A stretch of DNA of 64,000 bases, from assembly GCF_000425805.1 (NCBI RefSeq), contig NZ_AUED01000012.1, positions 62,001 to 126,000 of the forward strand, in the 5' to 3' direction. Of this stretch, positions 17,049 through 26,277 are shown in pieces. Numbering within the stretch: the first letter of the stretch is position 1; the number at the start of each line of letters is the position of its first letter. The notes under the pieces are model-generated. The model saw only the letters and a program-made list of their open reading frames with translations, searched no databases and was not told where the DNA came from. This stretch comes from Pseudomonas vranovensis DSM 16006. GTDB taxonomy: Bacteria; Pseudomonadota; Gammaproteobacteria; Pseudomonadales; Pseudomonadaceae. Position numbers and translations under genes: made by a program.

Positions 17049-17528
17049 GTGATCGACCCCGATGGTTTTCGCCCCAATGTCGGGATCATTCTGACGAATG
17101 ATCTTGGGCAGGTGCTATGGGCTCGACGGATCAACCAGGATGCCTGGCAGTTTCCCCAGGGTGGGATCAATCCTGAAGAAACGCCGGAAGATGCCCTGTA
17201 CCGCGAGCTGAACGAAGAAGTGGGGCTTGAGCGGGATGATGTTGAAATTCTTGCCTGCACCCGCGGCTGGTTGCGTTATCGTTTACCCCAACGTCTGGTC
17301 CGTACCCATAGCCAACCGCTGTGCATCGGCCAGAAGCAAAAGTGGTTTCTCCTGCGCCTGGTCTCCAACGAGCAGCGGGTGCGGATGGATCTGACCGGGA
17401 AACCGGAGTTCGATGGCTGGCGTTGGGTCAGTTATTGGTATCCGCTGGGCCAGGTGGTGACATTCAAGCGCGAGGTTTACCGCCGCGCTCTCAAAGAGCT
17501 TGCCCCGCGCCTGCTGGCGCGCGACTGA
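17049..17528 (+). CDS. rppH: RNA pyrophosphohydrolase
   Basis: 159-residue Nudix enzyme that removes pyrophosphate from 5'-triphosphorylated mRNA, triggering RNase E decay. The Nudix box [20 protein letters not shown] is complete, and the preceding [12 protein letters not shown] and following [12 protein letters not shown] are typical of RppH. GTG start at 17049 ([12 protein letters not shown]) with GAGG eight bases upstream; this matches the usual length. It is followed 22 bases later by ptsP, an arrangement common in gamma-proteobacteria. Confidence 0.96.
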   Translation: MIDPDGFRPNVGIILTNDLGQVLWARRINQDAWQFPQGGINPEETPEDALYRELNEEVGLERDDVEILACTRGWLRYRLPQRLVRTHSQPLCIGQKQKWFLLRLVSNEQRVRMDLTGKPEFDGWRWVSYWYPLGQVVTFKREVYRRALKELAPRLLARD

Positions 17529-17550
17529 CGACGGAGTTCGACCCCGAGCC

Positions 17551-19830
17551 ATGCTCAATACGCTGCGCAAGATCGTCCAGGAAGTTAACTCCGCCAAGGA
17601 TCTCAAGACGGCGTTGGGGATCATTGTGTTGCGCGTAAAAGAGGCCATGGGCAGTCAGGTCTGCTCCGTCTATCTGCTTGATCCGGAATCCAACCGTTTC
17701 GTGCTGATGGCCACCGAGGGCTTGAACAAGCGCTCGATCGGCAAGGTCAGCATGGCACCCAACGAGGGCCTGGTCGGCCTGGTCGGCACCCGCGAAGAGC
17801 CACTGAACCTGGAACACGCCGCCGACCACCCGCGTTATCGCTACTTTGCCGAAACGGGTGAAGAACGCTTCGCTTCATTCCTTGGTGCGCCGATCATCCA
17901 CCACCGGCGTGTGGTGGGGGTGCTGGTTATCCAGCAAAAGGAACGTCGCCAGTTCGACGAGGGCGAAGAAGCCTTTCTGGTGACCATGAGCGCCCAGCTC
18001 GCCGGCGTTATTGCCCATGCCGAGGCCACGGGATCGATCCGTGGCCTTGGTCGTCAGGGCAAGGGTATCCAGGAAGCCAAGTTCGTCGGTGTGCCAGGTT
18101 CGCCCGGTGCGGCGGTGGGCAAGGCGGTGGTCATGCTGCCGCCGGCCGATCTCGACGTGGTGCCCGACAAGACCGTCGATGACATCGACGCCGAACTCCA
18201 GCTGTTCAATAACGCCCTGGAAGGGGTGCGCGAAGACATGCGCAACCTCTCCGCCAAACTGGCCACCCAGTTACGCCCGGAAGAGCGCGCGCTGTTCGAC
18301 GTCTACCTGATGATGCTCGATGACGCGGCCCTGGGCGGTGAAGTGGCGCAGGTGATCAAGACCGGCCAGTGGGCGCAGGGTGCCCTGCGCCAGGTCGTGA
18401 CCGAGCACGTCAATCGCTTCGAACTGATGGACGATGCCTACCTGCGCGAGAGGGCTTCCGACGTGAAGGATCTGGGCCGGCGTCTGCTGGCCTACCTGCA
18501 AGAGGCAAGGCATCAGACGCTGGTCTACCCTGACAACACCATTCTGATCAGCGAAGAGCTGACCCCGGCCATGCTCGGCGAAGTGCCGGAAGGCAAGCTG
18601 GTGGGCCTGGTGTCGGTACTGGGCTCGGGCAACTCCCACGTTGCAATCCTCGCCCGCGCCATGGGCATTCCCACCGTGATGGGCCTGGTCGACCTGCCGT
18701 ACTCGAAGGTCGATGGCATCGACATGATCGTCGATGGCTACAAGGGCGACGTCTATACCAACCCCAGCGATGTACTGCGCAAGCAGTATGCCGAAGTGGT
18801 CGAAGAAGAACGCCAGCTGGCCCAGGGGCTCGATGCCCTGCGCGAACTGCCGTGCATCACCCTCGATGGCCACCGCATGCCGCTGTGGGTCAACACCGGC
18901 CTGCTCGCCGACGTGGCTCGTGCCCAGCAGCGTGGCGCCGAAGGGGTAGGGCTGTACCGCACCGAAGTGCCGTTCATGATCAACCAGCGCTTCCCCAGCG
19001 AAAAGGAACAACTGGCGATCTACCGCGAGCAACTGGCGGCCTTTCACCCGTTGCCTGTCACCATGCGCAGCCTCGACATCGGCGGTGACAAGGCGCTGTC
19101 GTATTTCCCGATCAAGGAAGACAACCCCTTCCTTGGCTGGCGCGGTATCCGCGTTACCCTCGACCACCCGGAAATCTTCCTGGTGCAGACCCGCGCCATG
19201 CTCAAGGCCAGTGAAGGCCTCAACAACCTGCGCATCCTGCTGCCGATGATTTCCGGTATCCACGAGCTCGAAGAAGCCCTGCACCTGATCCACCGTGCCT
19301 GGGGTGAAGTGCGCGACGAGGGCACCGACGTGCCGATGCCGCCGGTGGGTGTGATGATCGAGATCCCGGCAGCGGTGTACCAGACCCGCGAGCTGGCGCG
19401 CCAAGTGGACTTCCTGTCGGTCGGCTCCAACGACCTGACCCAGTACCTGTTGGCGGTGGACCGCAACAACCCGCGTGTCGCCGACCTCTATGACTACTTG
19501 CACCCGGCAGTCCTGCAGGCACTGCAGAACGTGGTGCGTGATGCCCATGCCGAAGGCAAGCCGGTGAGTATCTGCGGCGAGATGGCCGGCGATCCGGCAG
19601 CGGCGGTGTTGTTGATGGCCATGGGCTTTGACAGCCTGTCGATGAACGCCACCAACTTGCCGAAGGTGAAATGGATGCTGCGTCAGGTGAGCCTGAGCAA
19701 ATCCCAGGAATTGTTGGCCCAGGCCATGGGTATCGACAACCCGCAAGTTATCCACAGCTCGCTGCAATTGGCCCTGAAGAACCTGGGGCTGGCGCGGATG
19801 ATCAATCCAGGGTCGTCGAAGACCTTGTGA
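17551..19830 (+). CDS. ptsP: Phosphoenolpyruvate-protein phosphotransferase PtsP (EI-Ntr)
   Basis: 759-residue enzyme I of the nitrogen-related phosphotransferase system: it takes phosphate from PEP and passes it to NPr (PtsO) and then PtsN, a regulatory chain without sugar transport. An N-terminal GAF domain (about residues 15-160) precedes the HPr-binding/phosphohistidine domain (GSGNSHVAILARAMGIPTV, His363 by my count) and the C-terminal PEP-binding barrel with GVGLYRTEVPFM, VGSNDLTQYLLAVDR and the cysteine-containing SICGEMAGDP. Start ATG 17551 gives the expected GAF N-terminus. Probably cotranscribed with rppH; a REP hairpin follows the stop. Confidence 0.97.
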   Translation: MLNTLRKIVQEVNSAKDLKTALGIIVLRVKEAMGSQVCSVYLLDPESNRFVLMATEGLNKRSIGKVSMAPNEGLVGLVGTREEPLNLEHAADHPRYRYFAETGEERFASFLGAPIIHHRRVVGVLVIQQKERRQFDEGEEAFLVTMSAQLAGVIAHAEATGSIRGLGRQGKGIQEAKFVGVPGSPGAAVGKAVVMLPPADLDVVPDKTVDDIDAELQLFNNALEGVREDMRNLSAKLATQLRPEERALFDVYLMMLDDAALGGEVAQVIKTGQWAQGALRQVVTEHVNRFELMDDAYLRERASDVKDLGRRLLAYLQEARHQTLVYPDNTILISEELTPAMLGEVPEGKLVGLVSVLGSGNSHVAILARAMGIPTVMGLVDLPYSKVDGIDMIVDGYKGDVYTNPSDVLRKQYAEVVEEERQLAQGLDALRELPCITLDGHRMPLWVNTGLLADVARAQQRGAEGVGLYRTEVPFMINQRFPSEKEQLAIYREQLAAFHPLPVTMRSLDIGGDKALSYFPIKEDNPFLGWRGIRVTLDHPEIFLVQTRAMLKASEGLNNLRILLPMISGIHELEEALHLIHRAWGEVRDEGTDVPMPPVGVMIEIPAAVYQTRELARQVDFLSVGSNDLTQYLLAVDRNNPRVADLYDYLHPAVLQALQNVVRDAHAEGKPVSICGEMAGDPAAAVLLMAMGFDSLSMNATNLPKVKWMLRQVSLSKSQELLAQAMGIDNPQVIHSSLQLALKNLGLARMINPGSSKTL

Positions 19831-19831
19831 C

Positions 19832-19883
19832 ATCGCGGGGCAAGCCCGCTCCTACACCGGTAGGAGCGGGCTTGCCCCGCGAT
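19832..19883. repeat. REP-type hairpin repeat
   Basis: Perfect inverted repeat (ATCGCGGGGCAAGCCCGCTC with CTACACCGG and complement) starting one base after the ptsP stop and ending just before the stop of the convergent NRDE gene. Confidence 0.9.
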
Positions 19884-19887
19884 TGTG

Positions 19888-20634
19888 TCAAAGCTGCAAA
19901 CCCACCTCGCCCAAGTGCCCCCCGAACGGCCCGAAGCTGCGCTCGACCATCCTCCGCCGACCATCCGCCTCGACAATCAGCACAGTACTCGCCCGCGTAC
20001 CGTAGTTCTGGCTGGCAATGAACACACTCGACAGCAACCGCTCAGTACTCATCCCCACCCCGGTTTCCGGCAGTTCTGCATCTGCCGCCTGCAGGTTATC
20101 CCCCAGCAGGTCCAGTAGCGCTTCAGGTTGAGGGTCGGCCAGGTGCTGCTGCAAGCTCGTTCGTGCCTTGACCAGCTTTGGCCACGGTGTATCCAGGCCA
20201 GCATTGGAGAGCCCGTACACGCCCTCACTCAGTAGTTGCGGCGCCGCTTCGCGGGCATTCAGATACCCCAGCTGCCCGCCATCAGCCACCAGCAGGTTGA
20301 ACCCCGAATAGTGCTGGCTGTGGCTGGCCACCTGGTCCAGGTAGGCCTCGACCCCCAGCTTCCCGCGCAAAAACGCCGCCACCAGTTCGCCCCGTGAGCG
20401 GGCGCCCTGGGCCTGGTGCGGGTCGCGGATGTTGGTCAGCGCCGCGAAACGACCTGCCGGGCCCACGCCCAGCCAGGTGCCGCCCGCTTCCAGGTCGCGC
20501 CCGGCATAGACCCCTGGCGCATCGTCCCAGGCCTCAAGCACACGGCTCGGGCGGGCGTAGAACTCATCGCGGTTGGCCGCGACGATCAGCGGCTGGGCAT
20601 GCCCCGGCCGCCAGGCGAAAACGATCAGGCACAT
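19888..20634 (-). CDS. NRDE family protein
   Basis: 248-residue protein of the NRDE (TANGO2-like) family. It starts MCLIVFAWRPG, with cysteine at position 2, and carries the name-giving VAANRDEFYARPS, followed by the family segment GGTWLGVGPAGRFAALTNIR. The cysteine directly after the initiator methionine suggests an N-terminal nucleophile hydrolase-like fold. Eukaryotic TANGO2 proteins are linked to haem or lipid handling, but no function is proven for bacterial members. Start ATG at 20634; the 20661 extension is unlikely. Confidence 0.88.
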   Translation of the reverse strand: MCLIVFAWRPGHAQPLIVAANRDEFYARPSRVLEAWDDAPGVYAGRDLEAGGTWLGVGPAGRFAALTNIRDPHQAQGARSRGELVAAFLRGKLGVEAYLDQVASHSQHYSGFNLLVADGGQLGYLNAREAAPQLLSEGVYGLSNAGLDTPWPKLVKARTSLQQHLADPQPEALLDLLGDNLQAADAELPETGVGMSTERLLSSVFIASQNYGTRASTVLIVEADGRRRMVERSFGPFGGHLGEVGLQL

Positions 20635-20764
20635 AGGTGGGCCTCTGTGTTTTTTACCCACTCTACCGATAGCGTCCTGCCGGTTCCATCGACTTCATGT
20701 GTCTTCACTAGAGCCACAGGCCTACCTTCCGTTACCATGCCGGACTGAATTTACGGGGGCGACA

Positions 20765-21547
20765 ATGGAATTCGTGCTCTATCTGCTGCTGGGCGCCTGT
20801 GCAGGCGTGCTGGCCGGGCTGTTCGGCGTGGGCGGCGGCATCATCATCGTGCCGGTGCTGGTGTTCAGTTTCACCCTGCAGGGCTTCGATACCTCGGTGC
20901 TGACTCACTTGGCGGTGGGTACTTCCCTGGCGACCATTGTCTTTACCTCGGTCAATGCCATTCGCGAGCACCATCGCAAAGGTGCAGTGCAGTGGCCGAT
21001 TTTCGTCTGGATGACCCTGGGTATCCTGGTCGGCGCCGGTATCGGCGCCAAGACCGCATCGGCAATCCAGGGCCCGATGCTGCAAAAGATCATCGGCATC
21101 TTTGCCCTGGTGATCGCCGCGCAGATGGCCCTGGACCTCAAACCCAAGGCCAGTCGCGGCATTCCTGGCAAGCCCGGGCTGACGGCGGCCGGTGGTGTGA
21201 TCGGCTGGGCCTCGGCGATCTTCGGTATCGGTGGCGGGTCGTTGACCGTGCCATTCCTGACCTGGCGCAGCCTGCCCATGCAGCAAGCGGTGGCGACGTC
21301 CTCGGCCTGCGGTTTTCCGATTGCCGTGGCCAGCGCCCTGAGCTTTATCTGGTTGGGCTGGCACGACCCGCACCTGCCCGACCATAGCCTGGGCTTTGTG
21401 TATTTGCCCGCACTGCTGGGGATTGCCCTGACCAGTATGTTTTTTGCCCGCTTCGGCGCGCGACTGGCGCACAAGCTGTCGCCACGCCTGCTGAAACGGC
21501 TGTTCGCCGCGCTGCTGTTTTGCGTGGGCTTAAGCTTTTTGCTTTAA
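20765..21547 (+). CDS. TauE/SafE family sulfite exporter-like permease
   Basis: 260-residue inner-membrane protein with about eight hydrophobic helices arranged as two homologous halves, each containing a GxGGG signature: [15 protein letters not shown] near the N-terminus and [15 protein letters not shown] in the second half. Members are proposed to export sulfite, sulfoacetate or similar anions, but the substrate of this one is unknown. It lies 14 bases upstream of lgt and may be transcribed with it. ATG at 20765. Confidence 0.88.
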   Translation: MEFVLYLLLGACAGVLAGLFGVGGGIIIVPVLVFSFTLQGFDTSVLTHLAVGTSLATIVFTSVNAIREHHRKGAVQWPIFVWMTLGILVGAGIGAKTASAIQGPMLQKIIGIFALVIAAQMALDLKPKASRGIPGKPGLTAAGGVIGWASAIFGIGGGSLTVPFLTWRSLPMQQAVATSSACGFPIAVASALSFIWLGWHDPHLPDHSLGFVYLPALLGIALTSMFFARFGARLAHKLSPRLLKRLFAALLFCVGLSFLL

Positions 21548-21561
21548 CGAGAGGAGTCACC

Positions 21562-22371
21562 ATGCTGCCTTACCCGCAGATCGATCCAGTGGCCATTGCC
21601 CTGGGTCCGCTGAAAATCCATTGGTACGGCCTGATGTACCTGATCGGCATTGGCGGCGCCTGGCTGCTGGCGTCGCGCCGACTCAACCGCTTCGACCCGA
21701 CCTGGAGCCGCGAGAAACTCTCCGATCTGGTGTTCTGGCTGTCGATGGGGGTGATCGTCGGCGGGCGGCTTGGCTACGTGCTGTTCTATGACCTGCACGC
21801 GTACCTGGCCAACCCGGCGCTGATCTTCGAGGTATGGAAGGGCGGCATGTCGTTCCACGGCGGCTTTATCGGCGTGATGTTGGCGGCCTTGTGGTTCGGC
21901 AAGCGCAACAACAAGTCGTTCTTCGAACTGATGGATTTTGTCGCGCCGCTGGTGCCGATCGGCCTGGGCGCCGGGCGTATCGGCAACTTCATCAACGCCG
22001 AATTGTGGGGCAAGGCGACCGATGTGCCGTGGGCCATGGTCTTCCCGCCGTTCAGCGATCCGGCCCAACTGCCGCGTCACCCGTCGCAGCTGTACCAGTT
22101 CGCCCTGGAAGGTGTGGCATTATTCCTGATCCTTTGGCTGTACTCGCGTAAACCGCGTCCGACCATGGCCGTATCCGGCATGTTCGCGCTGTTCTACGGC
22201 ATCTTCCGCTTCATCGTCGAGTTTGTGCGGGTTCCCGATGCCCAGCTGGGCTACATCGCCTTCGGCTGGTTGACCATGGGTCAGTTGCTCTGCGTGCCGA
22301 TGATTCTCGGTGGCATCGGCCTGATCTGGTGGGCCTACAACCGCAAACCCACGGCCAAGGCCGCCGTTTGA
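21562..22371 (+). CDS. lgt: Prolipoprotein diacylglyceryl transferase
   Basis: 269-residue inner-membrane enzyme that moves diacylglyceryl from phosphatidylglycerol to the lipobox cysteine of prolipoproteins, the first step of lipoprotein maturation. Several transmembrane helices are seen, with the catalytic-region histidine in [11 protein letters not shown] and the Lgt signature [16 protein letters not shown]. Arginine-containing [12 protein letters not shown] and [10 protein letters not shown] are also typical. GAGAGGAG precedes the ATG at 21562. Neighbouring thyA follows after a short hairpin, the same order as in E. coli. Confidence 0.97.
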   Translation: MLPYPQIDPVAIALGPLKIHWYGLMYLIGIGGAWLLASRRLNRFDPTWSREKLSDLVFWLSMGVIVGGRLGYVLFYDLHAYLANPALIFEVWKGGMSFHGGFIGVMLAALWFGKRNNKSFFELMDFVAPLVPIGLGAGRIGNFINAELWGKATDVPWAMVFPPFSDPAQLPRHPSQLYQFALEGVALFLILWLYSRKPRPTMAVSGMFALFYGIFRFIVEFVRVPDAQLGYIAFGWLTMGQLLCVPMILGGIGLIWWAYNRKPTAKAAV

Positions 22372-22377
22372 TTTTCC

Positions 22378-22400
22378 ACGGCAGGGTGATCCCCTGCCGT
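22378..22400 (+). terminator. Hairpin between lgt and thyA
   Basis: Stem ACGGCAGGG / CCCTGCCGT with loop TGATC, followed by CTTTGCT. Too few T residues for a strong terminator; it lies just upstream of the thyA ribosome-binding region, so it may only reduce readthrough or affect thyA translation. Confidence 0.4.
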
Positions 22401-22418
22401 CTTTGCTACAGGTAAGCC

Positions 22419-23390
22419 ATGAAACAGTATCTAGATCTGGTCCGCGATGTGATCGAAAACGGCACCCTGCAGGGTAACCGTACCGGTGTCCGTACCATCA
22501 GCCTGCCGGGCGCCATGCTGCGCTTCGACCTGCAGAAAGGCTTCCCGGCCATCACCACCCGCAAGCTGGCGTTCAAGTCGGCCATCGGCGAGATGGTCGG
22601 CTTCCTGCGCGGCGTGAAGCATGCCGGCGAGTTCCGCGAACTGGGCTGCAAGGTATGGGACCAGAACGCCAACGAAAACGCCCAGTGGCTGGCCAACCCG
22701 TTCCGCCAGGGGCATGACGACCTTGGCGAGATCTACGGCGTGCAATGGCGCCAGTGGCCGGCCTACAAGCGCATCCCGCTGAGCAACCCGGCTGCGATCG
22801 AACTGGCCCAGAGCCAGGGCTTCCAGCAGATTGCCCAGGCCGAAGAAGACGGCGAAGCCTTCGTGGTGCTGTACAAGGCCATCGACCAAATTCGCCAGTG
22901 CGTCGACACCATCATCAACGACCCGGGCAGCCGCCGCATCCTGTTCCACGGCTGGAACTGCGCCCAGCTCGACGAAATGGCCCTGCCACCGTGCCACCTG
23001 CTGTACCAGTTCCACCCCAATGTAGAGACCCGGGAAATTTCCCTGACCCTCTATATCCGCTCCAACGACCTGGGCCTGGGCACGCCGTTCAACCTCACCG
23101 AGGGCGCGGCGCTGCTGTCGCTGGTAGGTCGCCTGACTGGCTACACGCCGCGCTGGTTCACCTACTTCATCGGTGATGCGCACGTGTACGAAAACCACCT
23201 GGACATGCTCAACGAGCAGCTTAAGCGAGAGCCGCTGGCCGCGCCGAAACTGGTGATCAGTGATCGAGTGCCTGAGTTCGCCAAGACCGGCAAGTACGAG
23301 CCGGAGTGGCTGGAGAAGATCGAGCCGAGTGACTTCAGCCTCGAAGGCTACGAGCACCACGCGCCAATGACGGCGCCGATGGCGGTCTGA
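22419..23390 (+). CDS. thyA: Thymidylate synthase
   Basis: 323-residue enzyme that methylates dUMP to dTMP using methylene-tetrahydrofolate. The nucleophile is Cys192 in [11 protein letters not shown]; other conserved segments are [31 protein letters not shown] and the C-terminal [13 protein letters not shown]. Compared with E. coli ThyA (264 residues, Cys146) it is about 59 residues longer, most of the extra sequence lying before the catalytic cysteine (residues about 90-165), a variant seen in other pseudomonads. It produces dihydrofolate, the substrate of FolA encoded further along. Confidence 0.96.
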   Translation: MKQYLDLVRDVIENGTLQGNRTGVRTISLPGAMLRFDLQKGFPAITTRKLAFKSAIGEMVGFLRGVKHAGEFRELGCKVWDQNANENAQWLANPFRQGHDDLGEIYGVQWRQWPAYKRIPLSNPAAIELAQSQGFQQIAQAEEDGEAFVVLYKAIDQIRQCVDTIINDPGSRRILFHGWNCAQLDEMALPPCHLLYQFHPNVETREISLTLYIRSNDLGLGTPFNLTEGAALLSLVGRLTGYTPRWFTYFIGDAHVYENHLDMLNEQLKREPLAAPKLVISDRVPEFAKTGKYEPEWLEKIEPSDFSLEGYEHHAPMTAPMAV

Positions 23391-23397
23391 ATACGGT

Positions 23398-23507
23398 AAT
23401 CACGACCGCTGCGCGGCCGATCGCAGGCTGTCGCCAGCGGCTACACGGGGTTGGCCTGTGGCCGCTGGCGAGGAACGAGGCTGTGATCGACTGCACAGCA
23501 GTCGCCA
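23398..23507. repeat. Second repeat family, inverted pair
   Basis: Two divergent copies in opposite orientation. The left one (about 23398-23446) reads AATCACGACCGCTGCGCGGC then GATCGCAGGC and CGCCAGCGGCTACA; the right one (about 23455-23507) carries GTGGCCGCTGGCGAGG and GATCGACTGCACAGCAGTCG. A related single copy occurs at 41984-42030. It lies between convergent thyA and cadR. Confidence 0.6.
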
Positions 23508-23520
23508 TCCCGCTTTCCAA

Positions 23521-23964
23521 TCAATGGCCGTGGCTGCGACCTACGTGGGAATGCTCCGCTTCCGGAGCAGTCACCGCGCCATTGACCTCCAGATGCTGCA
23601 GGATCGAGCACTGTACCTCCTTGGGATGACAGTGCTGGCGCAGTTCCAGCAGTTGCGCCTGCAAGGCCTGCAACCCATCGATTCGCGCCTTGACGTGCTG
23701 GATATGCTCGTCGATCAGCGCATTCACACTTTCGCATTGATCCTCCGGGCTGTCGCGCAGGCGCAGCAGGCTGCGGATTTCCTCCAGAGTCATGTCCAGG
23801 GTGCGGCAGTTGCGGATGAAGGTCAGGCGCTCCACATGGGCCTGGGTGTACATCCGGTAGTTGCCCTCGCTGCGTGCCGGTTCCGGCAGCAGGTTCTCCC
23901 GCTCGTAGTAGCGAATGGTTTCCACGGCGCAATCGGTGGCCTTGGCCAGTTCTCCGATCTTCAT
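23521..23964 (-). CDS. cadR: Cd(II)/Pb(II)-responsive MerR-family regulator CadR
   Basis: 147-residue transcription factor of the MerR family. The helix-turn-helix (MKIGELAKATDCAVETIRYY), a long dimerisation helix and the metal-site cysteines (NCRTLD, DQCESVN, QHCHPKE, VQCSIL) fit CadR. The C-terminus is histidine-rich (EAEHSHVGRSHGH), as in P. putida CadR. It is divergent from cadA and separated from it by a short promoter region containing the operator; on binding metal it is expected to unwind this promoter and activate cadA. Start ATG 23964; the length equals the described P. putida CadR. Confidence 0.95.
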   Translation of the reverse strand: MKIGELAKATDCAVETIRYYERENLLPEPARSEGNYRMYTQAHVERLTFIRNCRTLDMTLEEIRSLLRLRDSPEDQCESVNALIDEHIQHVKARIDGLQALQAQLLELRQHCHPKEVQCSILQHLEVNGAVTAPEAEHSHVGRSHGH

Positions 23965-23987
23965 CTGCAAATACCTCGACAGGTGGC

Positions 23988-24018
23988 TTGACCCTATAGT
24001 GGCTACAGGGTGTTCACT
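23988..24018 (+). promoter_or_regulatory. cadA promoter with CadR operator
   Basis: The -35-like TTGACC (23988-23993) overlaps an inverted repeat ACCCTATAG-TGG-CTACAGGGT (23991-24011). A long spacer with the operator inside it is the hallmark of MerR-family activated promoters. The -10 is not clear; TCACTT at 24013 sits at about 19 bases spacing. Confidence 0.75.
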
Positions 24019-24046
24019 TGGCAACAGGACATTTAAGGATGAACTC

Positions 24047-26266
24047 ATGAACCAGCCTGTCAGCCCCAAAGCGCCCCATGACCACGCCAAGCACGCCCAC
24101 AGTTGCTGCTCCCACGACGCCGCACCCGCCCTGGTGCAGTTGAGCGAGGCGGCCAGCAGCGACGCGCGCCTGAGCCGCTTTCGCATCGAGGCAATGGATT
24201 GCCCGACCGAGCAGACCCTGATCCAGAACAAACTGGGCAAGCTGGCAGGCGTCGAACAGCTGGAATTCAACCTGATCAATCGTATCCTCGGGGTGCGCCA
24301 TACCCATGCCGACACCCGGGAAATCGAGCAGGCCGTTGCCTCGCTGGGCATGCAGGCCGAGCCCCTGGTCGAAAGCAGCGAAGAACCTGCCGCCGCACCC
24401 GCACCGGCTAAAAAGCACTGGTGGCCGCTGGCCTTGGCGGGCGTTGCCGCGCTGGCCGCCGAGGGCGTTCACTTTGCCGAGGTGGCACCCGACTGGGTGG
24501 TGGCGGTGCTCGCCCTGGTGGCGATTCTGAGCTGTGGCCTGAGCACCTACAAAAAGGGCTGGATCGCCCTGAAGAACCGCAACCTCAACATCAACGCGCT
24601 GATGAGCATCGCCGTGACCGGCGCCGTGCTGATCGGCCAGTGGCCGGAAGCGGCCATGGTGATGGTGCTCTTCACCCTCGCCGAGTTGATCGAGGCGCGC
24701 TCGCTGGACCGCGCGCGCAATGCCATCGGCGGCCTGATGCAGTTGACCCCGGACATGGCCACCGTACAGCAGGCCGACGGCCAGTGGCGTGAGCTGGAGG
24801 TCAAGCAGGTCGCCCTCGGTGCCCTGGTGCGAGTGCGCCCTGGTGAGCGAATCGGCCTGGATGGCGAGGTGGTCAGCGGCCAGTCGAGCATCGACCAGGC
24901 ACCCATCACCGGCGAGAGCCTGCCGGTGGAGAAGGGCCCGGGCGACAAGGTGTTTGCCGGCACTATCAACCAGGCCGGCGCCCTGGAGTACCGGGTGACG
25001 GCAGCGGCAGGGCAATCGACCCTGGCGCGGATCATCAAGGCGGTGGAAGAAGCCCAGGGCGCGCGGGCGCCGACCCAGCGCTTCGTCGATCAGTTCTCGC
25101 GCATCTACACCCCGGCAGTGTTTGCGTTTGCCCTGGCAGTGGCTGTGATTCCGCCACTGTTCATGGCCGGTGCCTGGTTCGACTGGATCTACCGTGCCCT
25201 GGTGTTGCTGGTGGTGGCATGCCCGTGCGCCCTGGTGATTTCGACCCCGGTGACCATCGTCAGCGGCCTGGCCGCAGCGGCGCGCAAGGGCATCCTGGTC
25301 AAGGGCGGGGTGTACCTGGAAGGCGGGCGCAAGCTCGACTTCCTGGCCCTGGACAAGACCGGCACCATCACCCATGGCAAGCCAGTGCAAACCGACCATA
25401 TGGTGCTTGACCCGCTGTTCGAAGGCCGCGCCCAGGCACTGGCGGCAAGCCTTGCCGAGCGCTCCGATCACCCGGTATCGCGCGCCATTGCGGTGTTCGC
25501 TGGCGAGCAGCAACTGGCCTTCAGTGAAGTGAGCGCTTTTGAAGCCCTGGCCGGCCGAGGCGTGCGCGGGGAAATCGACGGCAAGTTGTATCACCTGGGC
25601 AACCATCGTCTGGTCGAAGAGCTGGGCCTGTGTTCACCGCAGCTCGAAGCACAGCTCGACGCCTTGGAACGCCAGGGCAAGACCGTCGTGCTGCTGCTCG
25701 ACAAGTCCGGCCCGCTGGCCCTGTTCGCGGTGGCTGATACGGTCAAGGAAAGCAGTCGCCAGGCCATAGCCGAGTTGCATGAGCTGGGTATCAAGACTGT
25801 CATGCTCACCGGCGACAATCCCCACACTGCCCAAGCCATCGCCGCCCAGGTGGGGATCGACCAGGCCCATGGCAACCTGCTGCCCGCCGACAAGCTCAAG
25901 ACCATCGAGGACCTGTATGCGCAGGGCCATCGGGTTGGCATGGTCGGCGATGGTATCAACGATGCCCCGGCACTGGCGCGGGCCGAGATCGGTTTTGCCA
26001 TGGCGGCAGCCGGTACCGACACGGCCATCGAGACCGCCGACGTGGCGTTGATGGATGATGACTTGCGCAAAATCCCCGCCTTCGTCAGGCTCTCGCGTCA
26101 CAGTGCGGCGATCCTCACCCAGAACATTGTGCTGGCGTTGGGGATCAAGGCGATATTCCTGGCGATCACCTTTGCCGGCATGGCAACCATGTGGATGGCG
26201 GTGTTCGCCGACATGGGCGTGAGCTTGTTGGTGGTGTTCAACGGTTTGCGTCTGCTGCGTAAGTAA
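24047..26266 (+). CDS. cadA: Cadmium/zinc-translocating P1B-type ATPase
   Basis: 739-residue inner-membrane heavy-metal exporter. The N-terminus is histidine/cysteine-rich (HDHAKHAHSCCSHD), followed by an HMA domain with the atypical metal motif AMDCPTEQTL (about residues 45-115). Then come the membrane helices, the TGES actuator loop (ITGESLPVEKG), the intramembrane CPC motif (VACPCALVIST), the phosphorylation site DKTGT, and the ATP-hinge MVGDGINDAPAL. The CPC plus C-terminal helices fit the Zn/Cd/Pb subgroup. ATG 24047 follows AAGGAT. Expression is expected to be controlled by CadR at the preceding operator. Confidence 0.95.
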   Translation: MNQPVSPKAPHDHAKHAHSCCSHDAAPALVQLSEAASSDARLSRFRIEAMDCPTEQTLIQNKLGKLAGVEQLEFNLINRILGVRHTHADTREIEQAVASLGMQAEPLVESSEEPAAAPAPAKKHWWPLALAGVAALAAEGVHFAEVAPDWVVAVLALVAILSCGLSTYKKGWIALKNRNLNINALMSIAVTGAVLIGQWPEAAMVMVLFTLAELIEARSLDRARNAIGGLMQLTPDMATVQQADGQWRELEVKQVALGALVRVRPGERIGLDGEVVSGQSSIDQAPITGESLPVEKGPGDKVFAGTINQAGALEYRVTAAAGQSTLARIIKAVEEAQGARAPTQRFVDQFSRIYTPAVFAFALAVAVIPPLFMAGAWFDWIYRALVLLVVACPCALVISTPVTIVSGLAAAARKGILVKGGVYLEGGRKLDFLALDKTGTITHGKPVQTDHMVLDPLFEGRAQALAASLAERSDHPVSRAIAVFAGEQQLAFSEVSAFEALAGRGVRGEIDGKLYHLGNHRLVEELGLCSPQLEAQLDALERQGKTVVLLLDKSGPLALFAVADTVKESSRQAIAELHELGIKTVMLTGDNPHTAQAIAAQVGIDQAHGNLLPADKLKTIEDLYAQGHRVGMVGDGINDAPALARAEIGFAMAAAGTDTAIETADVALMDDDLRKIPAFVRLSRHSAAILTQNIVLALGIKAIFLAITFAGMATMWMAVFADMGVSLLVVFNGLRLLRK

Positions 26267-26277
26267 ATCGAGGATGT

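Noticed and set aside
18271..19833. 520-codon minus-strand reading frame
   Set aside because: It is antisense to ptsP, whose motifs are complete.
13340..19883. Regular palindromic repeats as a possible CRISPR array
   Set aside because: The repeats are kilobases apart, each a hairpin pair at a gene end, with no spacer structure and no cas genes.
24014..25606. 530-codon minus-strand reading frame
   Set aside because: It is antisense to cadA and has no family motif.
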